Shown here: in pieces, positions 26,823 to 36,567 of the stretch | Layout: the number at the start of each line of letters is the position of its first letter | Numbering within the stretch: position 1 is the first letter of the stretch | Source: Gillisella vitis | GTDB lineage: Bacteria > Pseudomonadota > Alphaproteobacteria > Rhizobiales > Rhizobiaceae | DNA: 64,000 nucleotides | Assembly: GCF_021559775.1 (NCBI RefSeq) | Contig: NZ_CP056047.1 | Span: 2,790,001 to 2,854,000 of the forward strand | Reading direction: 5' to 3' | Translations under genes and position numbers: made by a program | Notes under the pieces: model-generated | What the model was told of the DNA's origin: nothing | The model's database searches: none | The model's input: the letters and a program-made list of their open reading frames with translations, nothing else

Positions 26823-28256
26823 CTATTTAATCATCGGCAGCAATTCAGTGATCGACTTCTTCGCATCACCATAGAACATCCGCGTATTTTCCTTATAGAA
26901 CAGCGGGTTCTCGATGCCGGAATAGCCGGTGCCCTGGCCGCGTTTGGACACGAATACCTGCTTGGCTTTCCACACCTGCAAGACAGGCATGCCGGCAATC
27001 GGGCTGTTGGGGTCTTCTTCGGCTGCCGGGTTGACGATGTCGTTGGAGCCGATGACGATGACGACGTCGGTGCTTGGAAAATCGTCGTTGATTTCGTCCA
27101 TTTCCATGACGATGTCATAGGGTACCTTGGCTTCGGCCAGCAGCACGTTCATATGGCCGGGCAAACGGCCTGCCACCGGATGGATGGCAAAACGCACGTT
27201 TTTGCCAGCGTCACGCAGCTTGCGGGTGAGTTCCGATACCGCCTGCTGGGCTTGAGCCACCGCCATGCCGTAGCCCGGCACGATGATCACGCTTTCAGCC
27301 TCGTTCAGCGCATTGGCCACGCCTTCCGCATCGATAGCCACCTGTTCGCCCTCGATTTCCATAGCCGGACCAGTAGTGCTGCCAAAGCCGCCGAGGATGA
27401 CCGAGATGAAGGACCGGTTCATCGCTTTGCACATGATGTAAGACAGGATCGCGCCTGACGAGCCAACCAGCGCACCGGTCACGATCAGCAGGTCATTGCC
27501 GAGCGTAAAGCCGATGGCCGCTGCTGCCCAGCCGGAATAGCTGTTCAACATCGATACCACCACCGGCATATCGGCACCGCCAATGCCCATGATCATGTGA
27601 TAGCCGATGAAGAAGGCCAGCAGCGTCATCAGCACCAGCGCCCAGGCACCAGCGCCGTAGAAATAGGCGATCAACAGCAGGAAGGACAGAGCGGCGGCAC
27701 CGGCGTTGAGCATATGCCCGCCGGGCAATTGCTTGGCCTTGCCATCGATCTTGCCTGCCAGCTTGCCGAAAGCAATGACCGAGCCAGTGAAGGTGACGGC
27801 ACCGATGAACACGCCGAGGAACACCTCGACCTTCATGATCGACAGTTCGACAGGCAGTTTATGGGCGAGAATAGCGGCAAAGCCGGTGAGTGCGGCCCGC
27901 GCCGTCTCGTCCAGCCGGGCAACATGGGCTTCTTCCAGATGGGTGTTATAGCCGATAAATACCGCGGCCAGACCGACAAAGCTATGCAATGCCGCCACAA
28001 GCTGTGGCATTTCCGTCATCTGCACGCGGTTTGCCACGTAATAGCCAAGCACAGACCCACCAGCGATCATCAGTACAATGATGAACCAATGGCCAATGCC
28101 GGGGCCGAAAATCGTGGCGATGACCGCAAGGCCCATGCCGACAATGCCGTACCACACGGCCCGTTTGGCGCTTTCCTGGCCCGACAGGCCACCCAGCGAC
28201 AGGATAAACAACACAGCGGCTGCAATATAGGCCGCAGAAACAATACCAATAGCCAT
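26823..28256 (-). CDS. pntB: NAD(P) transhydrogenase subunit beta
   Basis: 477 aa, full length. About the first 280 residues are hydrophobic helices forming part of the proton channel (domain II), with the conserved [20 protein letters not shown]. The C-terminal NADP-binding domain III has [33 protein letters not shown] and [12 protein letters not shown]. With PntA it couples the proton gradient to hydride transfer from NADH to NADP+, supplying NADPH. Begins 16 bp after the pntA stop. Confidence 0.97.
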   Translation of the reverse strand: MAIGIVSAAYIAAAVLFILSLGGLSGQESAKRAVWYGIVGMGLAVIATIFGPGIGHWFIIVLMIAGGSVLGYYVANRVQMTEMPQLVAALHSFVGLAAVFIGYNTHLEEAHVARLDETARAALTGFAAILAHKLPVELSIMKVEVFLGVFIGAVTFTGSVIAFGKLAGKIDGKAKQLPGGHMLNAGAAALSFLLLIAYFYGAGAWALVLMTLLAFFIGYHMIMGIGGADMPVVVSMLNSYSGWAAAAIGFTLGNDLLIVTGALVGSSGAILSYIMCKAMNRSFISVILGGFGSTTGPAMEIEGEQVAIDAEGVANALNEAESVIIVPGYGMAVAQAQQAVSELTRKLRDAGKNVRFAIHPVAGRLPGHMNVLLAEAKVPYDIVMEMDEINDDFPSTDVVIVIGSNDIVNPAAEEDPNSPIAGMPVLQVWKAKQVFVSKRGQGTGYSGIENPLFYKENTRMFYGDAKKSITELLPMIK

Positions 28257-28272
28257 AATAACGTCTTCCCCC

Positions 28273-29850
28273 TCAGGACTTCTGGAACATGGCGAGCATA
28301 CGCCGTGTCACAAGGAAGCCGCCGACGATATTGATCGTCGCAATCAGCACGGACAGTGCAGCCAGTGTCACCACCAGCCAATTGCCGGAGCCGATCTGGA
28401 GCAATGCGCCCAGAATGACGATGCCGGAAATCGCATTGGTCAGGGCCATCAGCGGCGTGTGCAGCGAATGGCTGACACCCCAGATCACCTGGAAACCAAT
28501 GAAGCAGGCCAGAACGAACACAATGAAATGGCTCATGAAGCTGACAGGGGCAAACGCACCCACCAACAGCATCACCGCCGTGCCAATCGCCAGCAGCTTG
28601 ACCTGATTGGCAGTCTGCGCCTTGAACTCGGCAGCTTCCTTGGCCCGCTTTTCATCATGGGTCAGTTCCTTGACCTTCTCCTTCGGCTTGGCGGCGGCAA
28701 TCGCCTGCACCTTGGGCGGCGGTGGCGGATAGGTGATCGCGCCTTCAAAGGTCACGGTCGCGCCCCTGATAACGTCGTCTTCCATGTTATGGACGAGCTT
28801 GCCATCCTTGGCCGGTGTCAGATCCGTCATCATATGGCGGATGTTGGTGGAATACAGCGTCGAGGATTGCGCCGCCATCCGGCTGGGGAAATCGGTATAG
28901 CCAATGACAATAACGCCATTGTCGGACACCACCCGCTGGTCGGCCACGGTCAGATCGCAATTGCCGCCGCGTTCAGCCGCCAGATCGATAATGACAGAGC
29001 CGGGCTTCATGGAGGCCACCATATCGGCCAGCCACAGCTTTGGTGCATCCCGACCGGGGATCAGCGCTGTGGTGATGACGATATCGATATCGGGGGCCAG
29101 TTCGCGGAACTTCGCCAATTGCTTTTCGCGGAATTCCGGCGAGGACGGTGCAGCATAACCACCGGTCGCGGCCCCATCCTGGCTGGCTTCGAATTCGAGA
29201 TAGACGAATTGCGCGCCCATGCTCTCGATCTGCTCGGCCACTTCAGGGCGAACATCGAACGCATAGACGATTGCACCGAGCGACGTTGCCGTACCGATGG
29301 CCGCAAGACCAGCCACACCGGCACCGATGATCAGCACCTTGGCCGGCGGAACCTTACCCGCTGCCGTGACCTGGCCGGTGAAGAACCGGCCAAAATTATT
29401 GCCCGCCTCAATGACGGCGCGATAACCGGCGATATTGGCCATGGAGGACAGCGCATCCATCTTCTGGGCGCGCGAGATGCGCGGCACCATATCCATGGCG
29501 ATGACGTTGGCGCCCTTGGCCTTGGCTTCTTCCAGCAGCGCCGTATTTTGCGCGGGATAAAAGAAGGAGATCAGGGTTTTGCCGGGCGCGAGCTTTTCCA
29601 CTTCAGAGGATTCTGGCGGACGCACCTTGGCAATCACATCCGCCTGCGCGTACAGCGCGTCTGCGCTATCGGCGACCGTGACACCAGCCTTGCGGTAGGC
29701 ATCGTCGGAAAAACCCGCCGCCTTGCCAGCACCCGTCTCGATCAGGCAGGCATAGCCCAGTTTTTGCAATTGTTGTGCGCTGTCGGGCGTCATCGCAACG
29801 CGCGCTTCGCCAGCATATAATTCTTTTGGTGAGCCTATTGTCAAACTCAT
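28273..29850 (-). CDS. pntA: NAD(P) transhydrogenase subunit alpha (fused form)
   Basis: 525 aa from the ATG at 29850, preceded by AGGAGG; the open frame to 29886 has no such site. Domain I (about 1-380) binds NAD(H): [33 protein letters not shown] and the mobile loop region. A charged and proline-rich linker (YPPPPPKVQ, then [20 protein letters not shown]) leads to four hydrophobic helices of domain II at the C-terminus. This is the fused E. coli-like layout rather than the split PntAA/PntAB arrangement common in alphaproteobacteria. First gene of the operon. Confidence 0.96.
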   Translation of the reverse strand: MSLTIGSPKELYAGEARVAMTPDSAQQLQKLGYACLIETGAGKAAGFSDDAYRKAGVTVADSADALYAQADVIAKVRPPESSEVEKLAPGKTLISFFYPAQNTALLEEAKAKGANVIAMDMVPRISRAQKMDALSSMANIAGYRAVIEAGNNFGRFFTGQVTAAGKVPPAKVLIIGAGVAGLAAIGTATSLGAIVYAFDVRPEVAEQIESMGAQFVYLEFEASQDGAATGGYAAPSSPEFREKQLAKFRELAPDIDIVITTALIPGRDAPKLWLADMVASMKPGSVIIDLAAERGGNCDLTVADQRVVSDNGVIVIGYTDFPSRMAAQSSTLYSTNIRHMMTDLTPAKDGKLVHNMEDDVIRGATVTFEGAITYPPPPPKVQAIAAAKPKEKVKELTHDEKRAKEAAEFKAQTANQVKLLAIGTAVMLLVGAFAPVSFMSHFIVFVLACFIGFQVIWGVSHSLHTPLMALTNAISGIVILGALLQIGSGNWLVVTLAALSVLIATINIVGGFLVTRRMLAMFQKS

Positions 29851-30148
29851 GGAAACCTCCTGACCCTCGATACGAGGGAACCGCACCAGCTTATAGCCTC
29901 CGCGCGCCCCCGTCCCCGTGACATGATGACCTCATGCCTGCGGCATTTAAGGGAGGTCGCGATTGCAAAACAAGCCTTTGTTAACGCTTTCGGTACGTTC
30001 GACTATCGATAAACACGGCTTTGCCGACAAACTGGCAAAACCACCAGTGCTTGGCCGGTCTGTGTACAACCGCCACCCCGTGCAAACGTGAGAGCTGCTC
30101 CAAAACGATCCTCCTCACAGGCAACCAGATACCAGAAAAGCACAGGCC

Positions 30149-31081
30149 TCAGCGCGTGATGAATTCCTGAAGGACGAGATCCTGAAGGCGGGCGGCGAGC
30201 GTTGACATATGGCGGTTTTTCATACTGATCAAATGGTAGGGCAAGACGATAATCGGTCTGCGGATCTTCAGGCGGCACAGCCCAGCCCCGGTTGTCTGGC
30301 GACAGAGCAGGTCGGAAACCTCCCGCGACAGTGGCGTGATCGCATTGGACGCGGCAATCATCGCAATCATCACCAGCAGCGACGTGGTGTTGACGACATC
30401 CACCGGCAGCGTGGTTCCCGCATCGATGAAGGCGTTTTCAACGGCCTGGCGCACCGGCGCGCCAGGCCCCTGCATCACCCAGGGAAAGTGCAGCAGGTCG
30501 GTCATGCGTAGATCGGCCGCATTGGCCAGGGGATGGCTCTGGTGGACGATCAGGTCCACTTCCTCGGTGCGGGCATGACGAATATGGAATTGACGGGCAT
30601 CGACACCAACAGGGATCCGCCCCAGCACAAAATCGAACTGTCCCGAAACGAGATTGGAGATCAGCGTACCGCTCGGTGCCACATCAACGTAGATATCGGC
30701 GGTGCGGGCCTCTGTCTTCAGGGTGCTGATGGCTGGAACGATATAGCCGAGCGCCCCACCCGTCACCGCCCCGACACTGACGGTGCCGGATGCGCCGCGC
30801 TTGATCGCGTCCACCTCGCGCATCGCCTCGCGCATTTCCTGAAGCAGGATTTCCGAGCGTCGCACCAGCGCCGCCCCCACTTCTGTCGCCTCCATGCCCT
30901 TGGGCGTGCGCAGAAACACCGCCGCGCCGACGATCCGCTCAATTTCGGCCAGCATGCGCGATGCCGCAGGCTGGGTCATCGAGACCTGGCCTGCGGCAAG
31001 GCTCAACTGTCCAAGATCGCCAATCGCCTTGATCAAGGTGAAATGCTTCGGCTGGAGCCGGTTTGCCGGTGTATTATTCAT
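30149..31081 (-). CDS. gbpR: LysR-family regulator of chvE (galactose-binding protein regulator)
   Basis: 310 aa. The N-terminal helix-turn-helix (about 15-75) contains LGQLSLAAGQVSMTQPAASR, and a LysR effector domain with VDVAPSGTLISNLVSGQFDF follows. The divergent position, 226 bp from chvE, is the known arrangement for GbpR, which controls chvE in response to sugars such as galactose and arabinose. An inverted repeat at 31089-31104 lies 8 bp from its start codon, consistent with autoregulation and divergent activation. Bases 29851-30148 downstream hold only the pntA promoter region and no recognisable terminator. Confidence 0.88.
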   Translation of the reverse strand: MNNTPANRLQPKHFTLIKAIGDLGQLSLAAGQVSMTQPAASRMLAEIERIVGAAVFLRTPKGMEATEVGAALVRRSEILLQEMREAMREVDAIKRGASGTVSVGAVTGGALGYIVPAISTLKTEARTADIYVDVAPSGTLISNLVSGQFDFVLGRIPVGVDARQFHIRHARTEEVDLIVHQSHPLANAADLRMTDLLHFPWVMQGPGAPVRQAVENAFIDAGTTLPVDVVNTTSLLVMIAMIAASNAITPLSREVSDLLCRQTTGAGLCRLKIRRPIIVLPYHLISMKNRHMSTLAARLQDLVLQEFITR

Positions 31082-31088
31082 ACAGCGT

Positions 31089-31104
31089 ATATCAAGATTG
31101 ATAT
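31089..31104. promoter_or_regulatory. Candidate GbpR operator
   Basis: ATATCAA-GA-TTGATAT is a perfect 7-2-7 inverted repeat containing the T-N11-A core of LysR-type sites. It lies just upstream of the gbpR start codon and about 85-100 bp upstream of the predicted chvE transcription start. A second inverted repeat, TCAAAT-N5-ATTTGA within ATGTCA...TGACAT (31110-31136), follows at once and could be an additional contact or activation site. Confidence 0.6.
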
Positions 31105-31153
31105 GGGGAATGTCAAATAAATCATTTGAATGACATATCGGGACGGATAAGAG

Positions 31154-31182
31154 TTCACCATGGATCGTGTAGTGCTTATAAA
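31154..31182 (+). promoter_or_regulatory. chvE: Candidate chvE promoter
   Basis: A poor -35 element TTCACC (31154-31159) and a good -10 element TATAAA (31177-31182) are separated by 17 bp. A weak -35 with a strong -10 suits an activator-dependent promoter such as one controlled by GbpR. Predicted start near 31189 leaves a leader of about 120 nt to the GTG of chvE. Confidence 0.45.
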
Positions 31183-31307
31183 GCCTGCCAGATTCTTTGC
31201 GGCGAACAGAAGGAGCTGGGGCCGCTTCTGCATGACGTGCCAGACCGGAAACGGATTACGCGCCAGATCATGTAGCGGATTTATATGGAAACCAAGGGAG
31301 GTTCCTC

Positions 31308-32372
31308 GTGAAGACACTCGTAAAACTTTTTGCGTCCATCGCTTTGGGCGCAGCCGTCATGTCGTCGTCTGTGTTTGCAGCCGACAAGGGCACGGTTGGC
31401 ATTGCCATGCCAACAAAGTCTTCGGCCCGCTGGATCGATGACGGCAACAACATCGTCAAGCAGCTCAAGGAAGCCGGTTACACCACCGACCTTCAGTATG
31501 CTGACGACGATATCCCGAACCAGCTCTCGCAGATCGAGAACATGGTCACCAAGGGCGCCAAGGTTCTGGTCGTCGCCGCCATCGACGGCACGACACTGTC
31601 CGACGTGCTGAAGCAGGCCCATGACGCGGGCATCAAGGTCATTGCCTATGACCGCCTGATCCGCGACAGCGCCAATGTCGATTACTACGCAACCTTCGAC
31701 AACTTCCAGGTCGGCGTCTTGCAGGCTGGCACGCTGGTTGACGGCCTCGGCCTCAAGGACGGCAAAGGTCCGTTCAACATCGAGCTGTTCGGCGGCTCGC
31801 CTGACGACAACAACGCCTTCTTCTTCTACAATGGCGCAATGTCGGTTCTCCAGCCTTACATCGACAGCGGCAAGCTCGTCGTGAAGTCCGGCCAGACCGG
31901 CATGGACAAGGTCGGTACGCTGCGTTGGGATGGTGCCGTTGCCCAGGCCCGTATGGATAACCTGCTGTCGGCCTATTACACCGACGCCAAGGTCAATGCC
32001 GTTCTGTCTCCTTATGACGGTATCTCCATCGGCATCATTTCCTCGCTGAAGGGCGTTGGCTATGGTTCCAAGGACCAGCCGCTGCCATTCATCTCCGGTC
32101 AGGATGCTGAAGTGCCTTCGGTCAAGTCGATCATTGCCGGTGAGCAGTATTCGACGATCTTCAAGGACACCCGCGATCTCGCCAAGGTGACCGTTTCCAT
32201 GGTCAACGCGCTGATGGAAGGCAAGACGCCTGAAGTCAACGACACCAAGACCTACGACAACGGCGTCAAGGTGGTTCCGGCTTACCTGCTGAAGCCTGTT
32301 GCTGTGACCAAGACCAACTACGAAAAGGTCCTGGTTGAAGGCGGCTACTACAAGGCCGACCAGCTGAAGTAA
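31308..32372 (+). CDS. chvE: ChvE periplasmic sugar-binding protein
   Basis: 354 aa, GTG start with GGGAGG six bases upstream. Signal peptide [23 protein letters not shown] (first part hydrophobic, cleavage after VFA-ADKG). The mature protein is a class-I sugar-binding fold: [50 protein letters not shown] and [14 protein letters not shown]. In Agrobacterium ChvE binds galactose, arabinose and related sugars, feeds the GguAB transporter, and presents sugar to the VirA sensor to raise vir induction. Identification is by sequence character plus the gbpR-chvE-gguABC context. A terminator-like hairpin follows 9 bp after the stop. Confidence 0.95.
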   Translation: MKTLVKLFASIALGAAVMSSSVFAADKGTVGIAMPTKSSARWIDDGNNIVKQLKEAGYTTDLQYADDDIPNQLSQIENMVTKGAKVLVVAAIDGTTLSDVLKQAHDAGIKVIAYDRLIRDSANVDYYATFDNFQVGVLQAGTLVDGLGLKDGKGPFNIELFGGSPDDNNAFFFYNGAMSVLQPYIDSGKLVVKSGQTGMDKVGTLRWDGAVAQARMDNLLSAYYTDAKVNAVLSPYDGISIGIISSLKGVGYGSKDQPLPFISGQDAEVPSVKSIIAGEQYSTIFKDTRDLAKVTVSMVNALMEGKTPEVNDTKTYDNGVKVVPAYLLKPVAVTKTNYEKVLVEGGYYKADQLK

Positions 32373-32381
32373 CAAAAAGCG

Positions 32382-32416
32382 GCCGGAACTTTTCAAGCAA
32401 AAGTTCCGGCTTCCTT
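32382..32416 (+). terminator. Hairpin with T-run between chvE and gguA (attenuating)
   Basis: GCCGGAACTTTT (32382-32393) pairs perfectly with AAAAGTTCCGGC (32400-32411) over a 6-base loop, followed by TTCCTTTTTATT. It is a textbook intrinsic terminator inside the operon. Partial read-through plus 3'-end protection would make chvE mRNA more abundant than gguAB mRNA, the usual need for a binding protein. Confidence 0.85.
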
Positions 32417-32497
32417 TTTATTGTCGCCCGCCTGCGCATTTCTACTGTGGATTTGACCTATTGTGGATTTGGACGGCCGTGGCTCTGGAACGATATT

Positions 32498-34033
32498 ATG
32501 GAAAATACCATCCTCGAAATGCGGAACATCACCAAGACGTTCCCGGGCGTGAAAGCGCTTGAGAATGTGAACCTCAAGGTTCGCCGTGGTGAAATCCATG
32601 CATTGGTGGGAGAGAACGGGGCCGGAAAATCCACCCTGATGAAAGTTCTCTCCGGCGTTTACCCCGCAGGAACCTATGATGGCGACATCGTCTATGATGG
32701 CGAAGTGCGCAATTTCAAGGTGATCAAGAATAGCGAAGAAATCGGCATTATCATCATCCACCAGGAACTGGCTTTGGTTCCGCAGCTGTCGATTGCCGAA
32801 AACATCTTCCTTGGCAATGAGATTGCCAGCAATGGCGTCATCAGCTGGGAAGAAACCTTCAGCCGCACCAAGAAGCTCCTCGCCAAGGTTGGCTTGAAGG
32901 AGCAGCCATCAACGCTGGTGACGGATATCGGCGTCGGCAAGCAGCAGCTGGCGGAAATTGCCAAGGCTTTGTCAAAAAGCGTCAAGCTTTTGATCCTCGA
33001 TGAACCGACTGCCTCGCTCAACGAAACCGACAGCGATGCGCTTCTCAATCTGCTGATCGAGTTCCGCGAACAGGGCATCACCTCGATCATCATCACCCAT
33101 AAGCTGAACGAAGTGCGCAAGGTGGCCGACCAGATCACCGTGCTGCGCGACGGCATGACGGTCAAGACATTGAACTGTCATGAGGAAGAAGTCAGCGAAG
33201 ACGTCATCATCCGCAACATGGTCGGCCGCGATCTCGAAGACCGCTACCCGCCACGCGACGTGCCGATTGGCGAAACCGTTCTTGAGGTTAAAAACTGGAA
33301 CGCCTTCCACCATCAGCACCGGGAACGTCAGGTTCTGCACGACATCAATGTGTCAGTGAAACGCGGCGAAGTCGTCGGCATTGCCGGGCTGATGGGCGCT
33401 GGACGAACCGAATTCGCCATGAGCGTGTTTGGCAAATCCTATGGCCATAAGATCAGCGGCGATGTTCTGATCGACGGCAAGCCGGTCGATGTCTCGACCG
33501 TGCGCAAGGCCATCGACGCGGGCCTCGCCTATGTCACCGAGGACCGCAAGCATCTCGGTCTGGTTCTGGCCGAGACGATCCTGCACAATACCACGCTTGC
33601 CAATCTGCCCGGGGTATCCAAGGCCACCGTCATCAACGATATCAGGGAAATCAAGATCGCCACCGATTATCGCTCGAAGCTGCGCATCCGCTCACACGGC
33701 ATCTACCAGGAAACTGTCAATCTATCGGGCGGCAACCAGCAGAAGGTGGTTTTGTCGAAATGGCTGTTTTCCAACCCGGAAGTTCTCATTCTCGATGAAC
33801 CGACCCGTGGTATCGACGTTGGCGCGAAATACGAAATCTACAGCATCATCAACCAGCTTGCAGCCGACGGAAAAGGCGTTCTGATGATTTCATCGGAAAT
33901 GCCCGAACTGCTTGGCACCTGCGATCGCATCTACGTCATGAATGAAGGACGCATGGTGGCCGAGCTCTCGAAAGAAGAGGCAAGCCAGGAAAGCATCATG
34001 CGCGCTATCATGCGCTCAGGGGAGAAGAAATAA
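32498..34033 (+). CDS. gguA: Sugar ABC transporter ATP-binding protein GguA
   Basis: 511 aa from the ATG at 32498; the frame is open to a GTG at 32447 but that extension falls between the terminator and the family N-terminus [20 protein letters not shown]. Two tandem ABC domains as in MglA/RbsA: first Walker [11 protein letters not shown]-loop [19 protein letters not shown], Walker [14 protein letters not shown]. The second domain has the usual degenerate Walker [10 protein letters not shown], signature LSGGNQQKV and Walker [16 protein letters not shown]. Energises uptake of ChvE-bound sugars with GguB. Confidence 0.95.
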   Translation: MENTILEMRNITKTFPGVKALENVNLKVRRGEIHALVGENGAGKSTLMKVLSGVYPAGTYDGDIVYDGEVRNFKVIKNSEEIGIIIIHQELALVPQLSIAENIFLGNEIASNGVISWEETFSRTKKLLAKVGLKEQPSTLVTDIGVGKQQLAEIAKALSKSVKLLILDEPTASLNETDSDALLNLLIEFREQGITSIIITHKLNEVRKVADQITVLRDGMTVKTLNCHEEEVSEDVIIRNMVGRDLEDRYPPRDVPIGETVLEVKNWNAFHHQHRERQVLHDINVSVKRGEVVGIAGLMGAGRTEFAMSVFGKSYGHKISGDVLIDGKPVDVSTVRKAIDAGLAYVTEDRKHLGLVLAETILHNTTLANLPGVSKATVINDIREIKIATDYRSKLRIRSHGIYQETVNLSGGNQQKVVLSKWLFSNPEVLILDEPTRGIDVGAKYEIYSIINQLAADGKGVLMISSEMPELLGTCDRIYVMNEGRMVAELSKEEASQESIMRAIMRSGEKK

Positions 34034-35232
34034 TGAGTTCCGTCAACCCTTCCACGGAAGAACAGAACGTGGTGTCGGTCGCCTCCTATATTCGCGCCAA
34101 TATCCGCGAATATGGCATGTTGATCGCGCTCGTCGCCATCATGGTGTTTTTCCAGTTCTACACGGGCGGCATTCTCTTCAAGCCGGTCAACCTGACCAAT
34201 CTGGTTTTGCAGAACTCCTTCATCATCATCATGGCGCTTGGCATGCTGCTGGTGATCGTTGCCGGACATATCGATCTGTCGGTCGGCTCGATCGTCGGCT
34301 TCATCGGCGCCATCGCCGCCATCCTGACCGTGCAATGGGGCCTTGGCTTCCTGCCAACGGTTTTGATCTGTTTGGTGATTGGCGGTGTGATCGGTGCGGC
34401 GCAAGGCTATTGGGTCGCCTATCACCGCATTCCGTCCTTCATTGTCACGCTGGCTGGGATGCTGGTGTTTCGTGGCCTGACCCTGTTCGTGCTCGGTGGC
34501 CGTAACATCGGTCCTTTCCCCAAGGAATTCCAGCTGATCAGCACCGGCTTCCTGCCGGATCTGTTCGACATGGGTGAAATCCATTCGACATCGATTATCC
34601 TGACCGTGATCGGTGCTGTCGCTCTGTTCGTACTCGCCTGGCGTCGTCGGCAGGTCAATGTCGCCCACGGCATCGATGTCGAGCCGTTCGGCTTCTTCGT
34701 AGCACAGAACCTGATCGTCTCAGGCGCTGTCTTGCTGCTCGGCTATCTGCTGTCAACCTATCGCGGCATGCCGAACGTTCTGGTCGTCATGCTCGTGCTG
34801 ATCATGCTCTATTCCTTCGTCACCCGCCGCACCACCATTGGTCGCCGGATCTACGCCATGGGCGGCAATGAAAAGGCCACCAAGCTGTCGGGTATCAATA
34901 CCGAGCGGCTGAGCTTCCTGACCTTCGTCAACATGGGCGTTCTGGCGGGCCTCGCCGGCATGATCGTCGCGGCGCGCCTCAATTCCGCAACGCCGAAGGC
35001 TGGCAGCGGCTTCGAGCTTGACGTGATTGCAGCCTGCTTCATTGGCGGCGCATCGGCCTCAGGCGGCGTCGGCAAGATCACCGGTGCTGTCATCGGTGCC
35101 TTCATCATGGGCGTGATGAACAACGGCATGTCGATCATCGGTCTCGGCATCGACTTCCAGCAGATGGTCAAGGGCCTGGTGCTGCTCGCCGCCGTGTTCT
35201 TCGACGTCTATAACAAAAATAAAGCAGCCTGA
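34033..35232 (+). CDS. gguB: Sugar ABC transporter permease GguB
   Basis: 399 aa membrane protein of the MglC/XylH type, longer than RbsC because of an extra helix pair. Marks: AGHIDLSVGSIVGFIGAIAA in the second third of the N-terminal half, the RRTTIGRRIYAMGGNEKATK coupling loop, and ACFIGGASASGGVGKITGAV near the C-terminus. The ATG overlaps the gguA stop (TAATG). A strong intercistronic hairpin (35240-35269) follows. Confidence 0.95.
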   Translation: MSSVNPSTEEQNVVSVASYIRANIREYGMLIALVAIMVFFQFYTGGILFKPVNLTNLVLQNSFIIIMALGMLLVIVAGHIDLSVGSIVGFIGAIAAILTVQWGLGFLPTVLICLVIGGVIGAAQGYWVAYHRIPSFIVTLAGMLVFRGLTLFVLGGRNIGPFPKEFQLISTGFLPDLFDMGEIHSTSIILTVIGAVALFVLAWRRRQVNVAHGIDVEPFGFFVAQNLIVSGAVLLLGYLLSTYRGMPNVLVVMLVLIMLYSFVTRRTTIGRRIYAMGGNEKATKLSGINTERLSFLTFVNMGVLAGLAGMIVAARLNSATPKAGSGFELDVIAACFIGGASASGGVGKITGAVIGAFIMGVMNNGMSIIGLGIDFQQMVKGLVLLAAVFFDVYNKNKAA

Positions 35233-35239
35233 CACTTTT

Positions 35240-35269
35240 GGGCCGGAAGCACGCACCTGCTTCCGGCCC
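35240..35269 (+). other. Intercistronic hairpin between gguB and gguC
   Basis: GGGCCGGAAGC (35240-35250) and GCTTCCGGCCC (35259-35269) form a perfect 11-bp GC-rich stem with an 8-base loop, 7 bp after the gguB stop. No T-run follows, so a role in 3'-end protection or processing is more likely than termination. Confidence 0.7.
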
Positions 35270-35409
35270 GAACCCCACGACGTGCAGCAATCCCGGGAAT
35301 AATGTGAAGCGGCGTTCCTGCCGATTGCATGAGAGTAAAACCAGAGACCGTTTCAACGCCTCCGTTGCCATATGAAACGCTCCATGAAATGTTCCAAGGA
35401 CACTGAACA

Positions 35410-36375
35410 ATGTATCTTTCACAGTTGAAGGCTGGCGGAGTGATCTGCCGGCAGGGTGAAACCGCGCGCCTCGTGCCAGGATTTTCCTCCACCTACGATC
35501 TCGCCAAGGCAGCAATTGCGGCCAAGACGTCCATTGCCGACCTGATCGCCAAACAAGGCGCAGGCGATACCGTCGATCTCGCAGCCCTTGCTGCCAGTGG
35601 CAAGCTGGATTGCCCGGTGCGTCACCCCGATGCCGCCCATATGTTCCTGACCGGCACTGGCCTTACCCATACCGGTTCAGCATCGGCCCGTGACAATATG
35701 CATGCCGACACGGCAGGCATGAGCGATTCGATGAAAATGTTCCGCATGGGCCTTGAAGGCGGCAAGCCAAAGGCTGGTGAATGGGGCGTTCAGCCGGAAT
35801 GGTTCTACAAAGGCACCGGCGTCAATGCGATTGCGCCGGGCGACGGGTTGGAATCGCCGTCCTTTGCGCTTGATGGCGGCGAAGAACCGGAAATCGCGGG
35901 CTTTTATGTTATCGATAACGACGGCACACCGGTTCGTCTCGGCTTTTCGCTCGCCAACGAATTTTCCGACCATGTGACCGAGAAGATCAACTATCTCTAT
36001 CTTGCCCATTCCAAGCTGCGCCCCGCCTCTTTCGGCCCGGAACTGCTGATCGGCGATCTTCCGGCCAACGTCACCGGCGCATCGAAGATCCTGCGGGATG
36101 GCAAGACGGTCTGGGAAAAGCCCTTCCTGTCGGGTGAGGACAACATGTCCCACACCATCGCCAATCTGGAATATCACCATTTCAAATACGGGTTGTTCTG
36201 CCAGCCGGGCGACCTGCATGTGCATATGTTCGGCACTGCGACGCTGTCCTTTGCCGATGGCTTCAAGACCGTTCCCGGCGACGTGTTCGAAGTCAGCGCC
36301 AGCCAGTTCGGCCTGCCGCTGCAAAACCCGCTGGTGGTGGCGGCGGAAACGCCCTTTGCCGTCAAGACGCTTTGA
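35410..36375 (+). CDS. gguC: GguC, FAH-like (AraD1-type) protein
   Basis: 321 aa. The C-terminal two thirds resemble the fumarylacetoacetate-hydrolase-like fold used by several sugar-acid dehydratases and hydratases, including the MFLTGTGLTHTGSASARDNM block, GDGLESPSFALDGGEEPEIA (acidic metal ligands) and HTIANLEYHHFKYGLFCQPG. Position as third ggu gene matches Agrobacterium GguC. The enzyme activity is not firmly known to me. In this operon a dehydratase for 2-keto-3-deoxy-pentonate is otherwise missing, so that role is a reasonable hypothesis. Start ATG 35410 has AAGGA ten bases upstream. Confidence 0.88.
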   Translation: MYLSQLKAGGVICRQGETARLVPGFSSTYDLAKAAIAAKTSIADLIAKQGAGDTVDLAALAASGKLDCPVRHPDAAHMFLTGTGLTHTGSASARDNMHADTAGMSDSMKMFRMGLEGGKPKAGEWGVQPEWFYKGTGVNAIAPGDGLESPSFALDGGEEPEIAGFYVIDNDGTPVRLGFSLANEFSDHVTEKINYLYLAHSKLRPASFGPELLIGDLPANVTGASKILRDGKTVWEKPFLSGEDNMSHTIANLEYHHFKYGLFCQPGDLHVHMFGTATLSFADGFKTVPGDVFEVSASQFGLPLQNPLVVAAETPFAVKTL

Positions 36376-36431
36376 TTCCGGTCTATCCGGCATCGACATT
36401 GCCTGAATGAATCAAACAGCGGTGCTCTAGA

Positions 36432-36531
36432 GTTTGTCAGGGAAAAGTGGAAACCGGTTTTCCCGAAAAGACAAACGAAAACAAGAGAAGCTAGAGTCTG
36501 TCTGGTTCAATCTGAACCTGACAGACTCTAG
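36432..36531 (+). repeat. Dispersed intergenic repeat, copy B (intact) with terminal hairpin
   Basis: Second copy of the repeat found at 19619, here uninterrupted, between gguC and the dehydratase gene. It contains nested inverted repeats (GTTTGTC...GACAAAC around GGGAAAA...TTTTCCC). It ends in a strong hairpin in which CTAGAGTCTGTCTGGTTCA (36491-36509) pairs with 36513-36531 over the loop ATC, with one mismatch in 19 positions. If transcribed it would add a large structure to the operon mRNA. Confidence 0.8.
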
Positions 36532-36567
36532 CCGCGAAAACTGAACGAAACACGGGATAGAAACGCC

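Noticed and set aside
28459..29820. A 453-codon plus-strand open frame opposite pntA
   Set aside because: Composition is His/Gln/Arg-rich with no recognisable motif, and pntA on the other strand is complete.
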